Shown here piece after piece: positions 32,944-40,602 of a stretch of 64,000 nucleotides of DNA. Origin of the DNA: Halorussus halophilus (GTDB lineage Archaea; Halobacteriota; Halobacteria; Halobacteriales; Haladaptataceae); the NCBI RefSeq assembly GCF_008831545.1, contig NZ_CP044523.1, positions 310,001 through 374,000 on the forward strand. The letters run 5' to 3'. The position numbers and the translations under genes are program-made. Below the pieces are notes generated by a model, which had not been told where the DNA came from, did no database searches, and saw only the letters and a list, made by a program, of their open reading frames with translations. The first letter of the stretch is position 1; every line of letters starts with the position of its first letter.

Positions 32944-35115
32944 ATGTCTCCGGAGATAACCCGTCTGAACGACGCCCACGGCGTCGAAATCGTGGACCCG
33001 ATAGAGTCGCGTCGGTTCACGATACGGACCACGGGTGCGGTCTCGCCGACGCCAGGGACTACCGGAGCGTTCGCGTTTCCCGTCGAGACGGTCCGTCGAA
33101 TCGAAACCCGAGGACTCGTACTCCCGTACGCGATTCCGATGGACCTCCGGACAGCCGACGGCGACCACTGTGCCGACATCAGTCCACCAGTCTCCGAGCG
33201 GTTCCCCGACGACGAGTATCTGATCGAACTCCACGCACCCATCAAACTGTACTTCCGCGTGGACGGCGCGTTCGGCATCGAGGCTGGCACCGACGAAGTC
33301 CGGATTTGCTTCGACGATTCGACAGTCGTCTCGGTCGGTGCGCGGTCGTACCACAGTTCTCCGGCGACGACTATCACGGTCCCGGACGACCCGGCGGCGT
33401 TGTTGCAGGCCGTCGAGACGTTCTCCTCGACGCTGAAGACGACGAGTCCCGAGCGGAGTTTCCCGACGCTTCGTGGGCACCCGCCAGCACTCGAACGTGG
33501 CGACAGACTCTCTATTCCCGACGAACTGAGGAGACCCGACACCGGCGTGCAGCTGCATCTCCCGGCCGAATACGAGTACGTCTACCCTGCCGCGCCGTTG
33601 GCGTTCTACCTCGGCGCGGAACTGCTGGTTGACGAGAAGCCGGGCGTGACGACCGACAGCGGGTTCGTCCGTACGCTCCCGGAGGGCGTCGAGGAGTTCA
33701 ACGACGCTGTCGCCAGTCTCCTCAAGCGCGTCTTCCTGCTCGACTGCGTGACTCGGACCGAGGGATTCTACCCCGTAGACCTCGCCGAGCGGCGAGTCGT
33801 CGAGTCCCACGTCGAACTCGACTTTTCGACGCTGTACGAGGCGTCAATCGACGAGCGGCTCGAAGCCTACGCGTCGGTTCCCGACGACGTGATTTCGGAA
33901 GCCTTGCCGGAGTGGCACCGAGCGACCCACGTCCGGCCGAACGCCGACGGTATCGGATTGCTCCCGTATCTGGTCTACGACCTATCGCTCGTCTACGCCA
34001 AGCCGAAACGCGACGAATCGTGGGAGCCGACCGAAGCCCAGCGCAAGACGCAGGCAGCCATCGAGGAGTTCCACCGCTCTACCAGCGAGGCGGAACTCGT
34101 CCGCTCCGCGCGTGGTGGGACCAACACAGTGGGCGACGACCTCCGCTCGATTCGCAGTGGCGACGGTGACGAGGCCACGGCACCCGGTATTCCCGACCTC
34201 GACGAGTACATCTCGCTCCCCGAGGTGGACGCACTCGAACAAGCGTGGGTCGGCGACGGAACGCCGATTCACGGCGCGAAACTGCTCGAAGAAGCGTTCG
34301 AGCGCGACCCGCCGGAGGCCGCAGACGGCACCATCGACATCACCGTCGTCTGCAACGACGAGAAGATGCGCAAAGAGTGGGACACCGCCAGCGAGGTGTA
34401 CGCGAGCCGTGACGACATTCTGGTGGACGTAGATACGCGGTTCGACGTTTCGACAGCGGAGTTACGGGAGTTGCTAGAACGAGAGACCGACGTACTGCAC
34501 TTCATCGGCCACATCGACGGTGCCGGGTTCAAGTGTTCGGATGGAATTCTGAACGCCGAAGAATCGGACCTCTCCGTGGGCGTGACGACGTTATTGCTGA
34601 ACGGCTGTCGCTCGCACGACCAAGGTATCGCGCTGGTGAAACAGGGTGCGAGTGCAACTGTAGCGAGTCTCTGGGACTTGCCGAACAGTGCTGCGGTGGA
34701 AGTCGGCGAGACGTTTGCGAGATTGTTGAACTACGGATTCACAGTCGGTAGTGCTGTGAAGATAGTCGAAGATTTTCTGCTCATTGGCCGGGAGTACGTC
34801 GTTTTAGGAGACTGGATGGCCGCAATTTCGCAGTGTGAGTACGGGGTCCCAAGAGTTTACGAAATAACAAAATCAGATGGAAATAAAAGGGAAATAGAAT
34901 TCAAGAATATAGATTATCCCACGAGGATACATAACGTGGGTTCACTAACAATACCTTACGGAGATGAAAGAAACAAGGAATTCCTTGCTATAGGCGAAAG
35001 CTCTAAGCACACAGTCTCAGACGATTCATTTCATAATCTCCTTGTCTCAGACACGGAACCAGTCGTAATCGATAAGGAATTGAATTGGCTCTGTGGTTGG
35101 GAATTCAACAACTAA
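32944..35115 (+). CDS. CHAT-domain cysteine protease (caspase-like)
   Basis: A 723-residue protein with a C-terminal CHAT (caspase HetF associated with TPRs) domain. The catalytic His523 lies in VLHFIGHIDG and Cys555 in LLNGCRSHDQG, and ATVASLWDLPNSAAVEVGETFARLLNYG completes the fold. The first ~410 residues are a family-specific region with no TPR seen; SLPEVDALEQAWVGDG leads into the protease. The last ~80 residues are polar and encoded by AT-rich DNA (about 39% GC at 34861-35100 against about 68% at 34141-34200). ATG 32944 is used; GTG 32929 is possible. The target is unknown. Confidence 0.85.
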   Translation: MSPEITRLNDAHGVEIVDPIESRRFTIRTTGAVSPTPGTTGAFAFPVETVRRIETRGLVLPYAIPMDLRTADGDHCADISPPVSERFPDDEYLIELHAPIKLYFRVDGAFGIEAGTDEVRICFDDSTVVSVGARSYHSSPATTITVPDDPAALLQAVETFSSTLKTTSPERSFPTLRGHPPALERGDRLSIPDELRRPDTGVQLHLPAEYEYVYPAAPLAFYLGAELLVDEKPGVTTDSGFVRTLPEGVEEFNDAVASLLKRVFLLDCVTRTEGFYPVDLAERRVVESHVELDFSTLYEASIDERLEAYASVPDDVISEALPEWHRATHVRPNADGIGLLPYLVYDLSLVYAKPKRDESWEPTEAQRKTQAAIEEFHRSTSEAELVRSARGGTNTVGDDLRSIRSGDGDEATAPGIPDLDEYISLPEVDALEQAWVGDGTPIHGAKLLEEAFERDPPEAADGTIDITVVCNDEKMRKEWDTASEVYASRDDILVDVDTRFDVSTAELRELLERETDVLHFIGHIDGAGFKCSDGILNAEESDLSVGVTTLLLNGCRSHDQGIALVKQGASATVASLWDLPNSAAVEVGETFARLLNYGFTVGSAVKIVEDFLLIGREYVVLGDWMAAISQCEYGVPRVYEITKSDGNKREIEFKNIDYPTRIHNVGSLTIPYGDERNKEFLAIGESSKHTVSDDSFHNLLVSDTEPVVIDKELNWLCGWEFNN

Positions 35116-35243
35116 GGCCCCGTATTTACTCCATCAGCGACCACTGGCCCCGCCTGCGCGACCAACAACGTCGCCGCCCAGAGTGCGCCCATCAGTTTCG
35201 GGTTATCCATGACCTTCGCTTTGAGTTCGTTGGTTTGAACCAT
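35112..35243 (-). CDS. DUF7503-like 43-residue hydrophobic peptide facing the CHAT gene
   Basis: A 43-residue product that begins MVQTNELKAKVMDNPKLMGA, continues with one hydrophobic helix (GALWAATLLVAQAGPVVA) and ends NTGP. The NPK..GA...LL.QAG pattern and terminal Gly-Pro fit the haloarchaeal DUF7503 group. ATG 35243 has a strong GGAGGT site 4-9 nt upstream, which the longer frame start at 35315 lacks. Its stop codon overlaps that of the CHAT gene on the other strand. It could be a membrane-active or secreted peptide processed by the protease, but that is a hypothesis. Confidence 0.65.
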   Translation of the reverse strand: MVQTNELKAKVMDNPKLMGALWAATLLVAQAGPVVADGVNTGP

Positions 35244-35354
35244 TGTACCTCCAACTCGGACGCGAACCGTCGTCTGCCTTGCTAAATATTCCAAATATAA
35301 ACACTCAAGTAACAAGACTCCGGCCTGGCCGCCGGTTCAAAGACTCAGCACATT

Positions 35355-36827
35355 TTAATTGGAGCTCAAATCGACGCAGTCTACGACTTCTGGTACAAGT
35401 TCTAATGCAGCGTCGGGCCAACCGCGGTGACCTAAGGTAAACGCCGCGTCCGGATTTACCTCGACTAAACGCGCTACGCCCCGGGCAGCGGACTCGAAAC
35501 CGTCGGGATCCATCTGCTCGGGTACCTCGGCAGTCAGGGGGTAGCTCTCCGAGAGCGCGCGCGGGAACGGCCCGAACGGCGGCACGACGTTCCACGACTC
35601 GTCGTACTGGTCGCTCGGATTGCCCTCGGTGAGGAAGATGTCACCCTGCGCGTCCAGTCGTTCGAGTCGCTGGTGGTGCCGAAGGACTTCCGGGCGGTAC
35701 GCGCTTTCGCTAGAGAGGTAGAAGAAGGCGTCTTTCGACACCGAGTCTTCGCGCTCGATTTGCTCTGCGTGCTGGACGAGTCGGCGGTAGCCGTCCAGCA
35801 TGGCGGGGTGGGCGCGAGCACGATTTTCGACCAACTCCAGCAAGTTTCCTGTGCGTAAGGCCTGCTTGATGGTTCGAATCTCCTCGAAGGTAACGTGGAG
35901 GTTGTGTTCGGCCAGCAGTTCCTCGCGCTCGCGGTTCGAGTGACTCCGAATCTCGCTCGGCGTGTACTCCGCACAGACCGGACACGAGCAGGGGAAGTAG
36001 TCGAGGTCGTCCAACTGCTCCGTGCCACGTACGGTCAGATACCGGTCGTCGCGCGCGTAGAGTGCGTAGGCCGCCGAATCGAAGAGGTCACACCCCATCG
36101 CGACGGCGAGTGCGAACATCATCGGATGCCCCGCGCCGAAGAGGTGGACCGGCGCATCGACGCCCAAGCCTCGTTTCGCGCCCGCGACCACGTCCACCAT
36201 GTCGGCGTAGCGGTACTCGTTCATCAGCGGGACGACCGCACCCACCGGAAACACGTCGAGGTCTGTCGCGTCGGCGTGTCTTCCGGCTTCCTCCCGCAAA
36301 TCGGGATACGTCGAACCTTGCACTGGCGCGTTGACGAGCATGTCGTCCACGTCCACGCCCTCGGCGACTTCGAGTCGCTCTTGCGTGGTAGCGAGTTCTT
36401 CCTCTGCCTGCTCGCGCGGCACGTCCGGCGGCGTCGGAATGTCTACCGGCGTCCCGATGTCGCTCCCGATGTCGTGCTGGAACTGGAGAATCTCGGGCGT
36501 GTCAACGTCTATTTCGCCGTACTCCGCGAGTTGGAAGGAGCCAGAGTCGGTCATGATGGCCCCGTCGAAGTCGAGCACATCGTGGAGGCCGTCTTCGAGG
36601 GCCGCCTCGCGGTAGTCGTCGCTCCCGTAGAAGATGTAGGAGTTCGTGATGAGGATGTCCGCGCCGAACTCCGACTGGAGGCGCGACGGTTCGATGGTCC
36701 GCACGTGTGGGTTGATGACGGGAAGGAGCGCGGGCGTCTCGACGGTCACGCCTGCGCGGGGTACCGTCAACTCGCCGATGCGACCCATCGCGTCCTGGTC
36801 GCGTATCTCGAACTGCTCTCTGGTCAT
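35355..36827 (-). CDS. tgtA: tRNA-guanine(15) transglycosylase TgtA
   Basis: A 490-residue archaeal TGT, which swaps guanine 15 of tRNA for preQ0, the first step of archaeosine synthesis. Asp94 lies in [10 protein letters not shown], the nucleophile-type Asp250 in [10 protein letters not shown], and the zinc cysteines Cys280, Cys282 and Cys285 in FPCSCPVC. The start at ATG 36827 gives the conserved [18 protein letters not shown]; the frame extends 24 residues upstream without similarity. The PUA-containing part seen in longer archaeal enzymes is absent here, as ArcS carries it. Confidence 0.95.
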   Translation of the reverse strand: MTREQFEIRDQDAMGRIGELTVPRAGVTVETPALLPVINPHVRTIEPSRLQSEFGADILITNSYIFYGSDDYREAALEDGLHDVLDFDGAIMTDSGSFQLAEYGEIDVDTPEILQFQHDIGSDIGTPVDIPTPPDVPREQAEEELATTQERLEVAEGVDVDDMLVNAPVQGSTYPDLREEAGRHADATDLDVFPVGAVVPLMNEYRYADMVDVVAGAKRGLGVDAPVHLFGAGHPMMFALAVAMGCDLFDSAAYALYARDDRYLTVRGTEQLDDLDYFPCSCPVCAEYTPSEIRSHSNREREELLAEHNLHVTFEEIRTIKQALRTGNLLELVENRARAHPAMLDGYRRLVQHAEQIEREDSVSKDAFFYLSSESAYRPEVLRHHQRLERLDAQGDIFLTEGNPSDQYDESWNVVPPFGPFPRALSESYPLTAEVPEQMDPDGFESAARGVARLVEVNPDAAFTLGHRGWPDAALELVPEVVDCVDLSSN

Positions 36828-37027
36828 TGTGGCGGGATTGTGTGAGTGCGAGGGTAAGGGTTCCGTTATCGGTGTGTTTCGAGCAGTGAGTTCGTGCATT
36901 TCGCCTGATCGCCTCGTTTCTAAGACTGACCAACCGATAGGGGATGGCAGGTGAGACTAACACAGGTGGGACTTTCGAGGCTGAAACGTCGGTGGGGTTA
37001 GCTGTCACGGAGAAACGAAAGAAGCAG

Positions 37028-37152
37028 TGAAGCTAGCTACTCCCGATACAAAGGAGAGACCGCACCGCCACTGCAACCGCACCGCGACAGCCACGCCCTC
37101 CCCAACCGATTGCGCTTCTCGCTACGGAAAACACGGCAAGCCGCGTTTTCCG
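37028..37152 (+). repeat. Dispersed intergenic repeat, copy g with hairpin
   Basis: Forward copy: TGAAGCTAGCTACTCCCGAT, AAGGAGAGACCGCACCGCC, then CCCTCCCCAACCGATTGCG. It is followed by a 13-bp stem with one mismatch and a 2-nt loop (37125-37137 with 37140-37152). Beyond it are CCTCGCGCGAGG and an 8-bp stem (TGGTGCGA with TCGCACCA). It occupies the gap between tgtA and the NUDIX gene, where no gene is supported. Confidence 0.7.
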
Positions 37153-37259
37153 GGACTGCAATGCTCATCCCTCGCGCGAGGGTTGGTGCGAACGAGGTCG
37201 CACCAGCACGCGCCATGACCACGAACAAGATTTCGAAACTCGACAAAAATCTGGATTCC

Positions 37260-37820
37260 CTATTCCTCCCTAGTCCCGAACGTCTCGTAGTAGAGCAGAC
37301 CGAGCGTCGTCCGGCCGTCCCGAATCTCGCCGCTGGCTACGTGCTGATGCAATTCCTCCATCGAAGTCGTCTCCACGCGAATCGACTCGTCGAAGTCTAG
37401 TTCTTGCTCGGCGGTCGGCGTGCAGTCGCGCGCGACGAAGAAGTGGAGCAGGCTGTTCGCGATTCCGTTCGCGGGTTCGACGCTGGTCATGAACTCCACG
37501 CGGTCCGCTTCGTAGCCCGTCTCCTCGCGGAGTTCGCGGTGGGCCGCCGCGCTTCTGTCGTCGTCGTCCGGTTCCATCCCGCCGACTGGCAGGCCGCGGT
37601 TCACGCGCTTGACGGCCTGTCGCCACTCTTCGATGACGACCACGTCGCCGTCGGGCGTGAACGGCAGGACGACGACAGCGGGTCGCTCGGAGAGGTAGTC
37701 GAAGTCCGTCTCGGTGTCGTCGGGCAGGCGAACGTTCTCGTGTCGAATCTCGAACCCGGGACAGGTGTAGGCCGTCTCGGCGTCGAGCGTCTCCCACGCC
37801 AACTCGTCGGAATCGGTCAT
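37260..37820 (-). CDS. NUDIX hydrolase
   Basis: A 186-residue NUDIX enzyme, probably an ADP-ribose pyrophosphatase or related nucleotide-sugar hydrolase. The NUDIX box is at 81-103 (GMEPDDDDRSAAAHREL then REETGY), where the first Glu of the consensus is replaced by Asp87 while Arg95, Glu96, Glu99 and Glu100 are kept. VVIEEWRQAVKRVNRGLPVGG is the N-terminal strand leading into the box and matches ADPRase-type proteins. It is a single gene. Confidence 0.88.
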   Translation of the reverse strand: MTDSDELAWETLDAETAYTCPGFEIRHENVRLPDDTETDFDYLSERPAVVVLPFTPDGDVVVIEEWRQAVKRVNRGLPVGGMEPDDDDRSAAAHRELREETGYEADRVEFMTSVEPANGIANSLLHFFVARDCTPTAEQELDFDESIRVETTSMEELHQHVASGEIRDGRTTLGLLYYETFGTREE

Positions 37821-37868
37821 ACCTGAACGATGGAGGCGACCAGAAAAGGTGCTTCGCTAGAAGGCCGC

Positions 37869-39095
37869 TCACTCCGGGTCGATAGCCGCCAGCGCTTCGA
37901 ACTGTGCTTCGAGTTCGTCCGGCATGCCGTCGCTCATCACGTCCTGTGGCGTCACGGGGGAGTCCTCCGGTTCGGGCGGTTCCTCTCCGGTCAGGACCGC
38001 CAGTCGTTCCTTGTAGTCCTCCGTCGTTATCTCCCCGCGGGCGTACGTCTCTTTGAGTGTCTGGACGAGTTCGTCCGCCTCGTCGGTCTCGGTCTCGCCG
38101 GATTGAATCGCCGAAAGCTTCCCGCAGAGTCGCTCGAAGTCACGGGGGTGGTCTTCTGGTTCCAGTTCGAGTTCCGCGTCCTCGACTTCGAACGTCATCG
38201 AGTCGCCAGCGACTCCGAACTCGAACTCGACTTCCGCTTCGCCGTCGTCGCTCTCGAAGTCCGCTTCCAGCACGTAGTGAAGCGAAATCTCCGCGTCGTT
38301 CTCGCCGTCGTCGAACCAGAGTCGGTCTTCGAACAGGACGACTTCGAGGTCGTCTTCGACGGCGCGAAGTACCGCGCCGTCTGGCAAGTCGCTGGTCTGG
38401 CGTTCCGGAACGGTGTCGCGGTCGGCGTCTCCGCTGGTTTCTGCGTCTCCACTGACCTCGTCGTCCACATCGGCGTCGTCCTCACCGGGCCGCCAGATGG
38501 TCGCGTCCACCTCCAGATTCGAAATCTCGTACATCCGCCCTCGCTCTCGCTCGGTCTCGGGCGTTCGGTCGTCTTCGCCTTTGGCCTGTGCCTCGACGTA
38601 CTGGGCGGCAGTCCGAAGTTCGTCGTAGTCTACTCGCGACTCGACGAGGAAGCGACAGTGAACGCCGCCTGCATCGATAGCGAACTCGTAGGTCGTCGTT
38701 CCGACTTTGTCGAAGTACACGTCTGAGACGGCTTCGTACGGAATTACCTCTCCGCGGTCGCCAGCGTCGTCGCCGACCAGTACGAGCAGTCGTTGATTGG
38801 TGACGACGACTGCCTGCCAGAACTGTGGGCTAAACAAGACCTCTTCGCCGTCGAAGACGAACGACTTCGTCTCCGAGAAGAACACGTGATGTGGCTGTTC
38901 GTTCGGTCTGAGGTGGGCCACGAGTGGTGCGTCGGCGAGGGTCCCCGTCTTCAGCACCGCCGACCCGACTCGCGTCAGTTTCGTCTCGTTGACCGACTCG
39001 CCGTTGGCTCCGGCGAGTAGCTTCTCTACTCGCATCTCGCTCACGTCTCCGTTCGAGTCGGCACTCTCTTCGCCGTCCGAGTCCTGACCTATCAT
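37869..39095 (-). CDS. PH-like domain protein with SHOCT motif
   Basis: A 408-residue acidic protein. Residues about 85-160 look like a bacterial/archaeal PH domain (FFSETKSFVFDGEEVLFSPQ, VVTNQRLLVLVGDD, IPYEAVSDVYFDK). A second PH-like copy follows (VLFEDRLWFDDGENDAEISL). Near the C-terminus is a SHOCT motif (VQTLKETYARGEITTEDYKE), which often marks short C-terminal tails of membrane-associated or scaffolding proteins. No enzyme motif. It is alone on its strand, 48 nt before the NUDIX gene, so co-transcription is possible. Confidence 0.72.
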   Translation of the reverse strand: MIGQDSDGEESADSNGDVSEMRVEKLLAGANGESVNETKLTRVGSAVLKTGTLADAPLVAHLRPNEQPHHVFFSETKSFVFDGEEVLFSPQFWQAVVVTNQRLLVLVGDDAGDRGEVIPYEAVSDVYFDKVGTTTYEFAIDAGGVHCRFLVESRVDYDELRTAAQYVEAQAKGEDDRTPETERERGRMYEISNLEVDATIWRPGEDDADVDDEVSGDAETSGDADRDTVPERQTSDLPDGAVLRAVEDDLEVVLFEDRLWFDDGENDAEISLHYVLEADFESDDGEAEVEFEFGVAGDSMTFEVEDAELELEPEDHPRDFERLCGKLSAIQSGETETDEADELVQTLKETYARGEITTEDYKERLAVLTGEEPPEPEDSPVTPQDVMSDGMPDELEAQFEALAAIDPE

Positions 39096-39428
39096 TCTTG
39101 AGCCACTACTTCGACTCGAAGGTAATCAATCGTTCGCAGGAGTGCGTTCGACGTGTAGTTACTGTCGAAGAAAGCAGATATTTCCCGAAACTCTCTCGCG
39201 TAGACGAAGCCTACCGCACGACGTGACGGGGGAGTTTGTGGTTCGGTTCGTCGTTCGCCGGAGTATTAGCGGCGACTCGCCGAGTACCGGCCAGACAGTT
39301 GCGGCCGTCTTAGCCGAGTTGCGTCGGCTTCACCTCCGTTTTGCCCGACTCCACGAGTACAACCGAAACCTACGCGTTGGACGGTTTGGACCCTTTATTG
39401 AGCGTCTCGCCGTTCTCCCGATGGAGCC

Positions 39429-40388
39429 ATGACACAGACCGCACGCCGGGCGTTTCTGGCAGGCGTCGCCGGAGTACTGGGGAGTTCGACTATCGCAGCA
39501 GCACAGTCGCGGGACCACATCCTGTTCGCGGGTGGCGGTCCGAACCTGACCATCCAGTATCAGTTTGTCGTAGACGGAACTGTCGAGAAGACGAGTGACA
39601 ACGGCGGGGCCGCCATCGCCGACCGACACGTCACGATTGACCGCGACGACCGTATTCGGGAGGGAAAGTACGTCCGTGGGAACGTCGCTGGCGGCGGTGA
39701 CGGCTACAGGTACTCGGGCCGCCTACTCGACTTCGGCGTCTCCGTAACTGCCGACACGGCACACAAGGCGAAACTCTACCACAACGGCGAGCGCGTGGAC
39801 GTGCGCGAGTTCGGGCGAAGTCCACCCGCTGGCACGCCAGTCGAGTTCGTAGACAGCCGTACCGTCCACATTGAAGGTGATTGGGGGAGTACGCGCGGGT
39901 TTACGACGACGATGTACCGGGACGGCATCGGCACTGACCACTCCGGGTGGGGCGCGGTAGACGGCCCGGTGACACTGCAACCGACGTGGAACGAGGGGAT
40001 TCCGTACTCGCTCAACTCAGTTGCGCTCTACGAGACCGAGGACAGCGTCGAACCGGCCTACAGTCCCGCGAACCCCTACGCTGGCGCGTGGAACCTCGAA
40101 ACCGGTGGTGCCGACCTGCCGAACCACGTCGTCGTCTTCGGCGGCGGTGGCGGCAACGTCATCGAGTATTCGTTCGAGGTGTCCGGCGACATCGAGAAGA
40201 ACGGAAGCGGTGGTGACGCGCCCATCGCCGACCAGTACGTCACTCACGACTTCGACGACCGGATCGACGGGTCGTCGGTCAGCGGCACGGTCGCTGGCGG
40301 CGGGGACGCCTATCGGTTCTCCGGCGAACTTTCGAATTTGCAGGCGAACGGTGCGCGAGTGTACGTGAACGGCGAACGACGGGCATAG
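39429..40388 (+). CDS. Tat-exported protein with two related beta domains
   Basis: A 319-residue protein with a twin-arginine-type signal (TARRAFLAGVAGVLG) and cleavage near AAAQS. The N-terminal repeat (about 29-108: HILFAGGGPNLTIQYQF, then GNVAGGGDGYRYSG) is repeated near the C-terminus (about 232-319: HVVVFGGGGGNVIEYSF, then GTVAGGGDAYRFSG). The middle part (about 120-215) is different and has a GWG/Trp-rich stretch. Such domains occur in haloarchaeal exported proteins. No catalytic residues identified; it may bind a surface ligand. Confidence 0.75.
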   Translation: MTQTARRAFLAGVAGVLGSSTIAAAQSRDHILFAGGGPNLTIQYQFVVDGTVEKTSDNGGAAIADRHVTIDRDDRIREGKYVRGNVAGGGDGYRYSGRLLDFGVSVTADTAHKAKLYHNGERVDVREFGRSPPAGTPVEFVDSRTVHIEGDWGSTRGFTTTMYRDGIGTDHSGWGAVDGPVTLQPTWNEGIPYSLNSVALYETEDSVEPAYSPANPYAGAWNLETGGADLPNHVVVFGGGGGNVIEYSFEVSGDIEKNGSGGDAPIADQYVTHDFDDRIDGSSVSGTVAGGGDAYRFSGELSNLQANGARVYVNGERRA

Positions 40389-40502
40389 CTTCCCCAATCC
40401 GTAACGTCTCCGGTCCGTAGCGTCCCCAGTCCTCTCGCTGTCGCGCCTGAGTGAACGGTTTCGAACATATCTTCCTTCCATTGCCCGTTTTCGCTCGCAA
40501 AC

Positions 40503-40542
40503 ACGAACACAAACGACAAAACACCGTCTTCTTTGTGTTCGT
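40503..40542. promoter_or_regulatory. Perfect 11-bp inverted repeat upstream of sugar ABC operon
   Basis: ACGAACACAAA at 40503-40513 and TTTGTGTTCGT at 40532-40542 are exact reverse complements with an 18-nt spacer. The right arm lies about 29 nt upstream of the AATACTTAA box at 40571. This suits an operator for a repressor or activator of the sugar operon. The regulator is unknown; GlpR is encoded downstream. Confidence 0.5.
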
Positions 40543-40602
40543 TACTGCCTGAATTTGTGTGTTTATGCGCAATACTTAAGTGCCTACTCGTCACTGTTTG
40601 GA

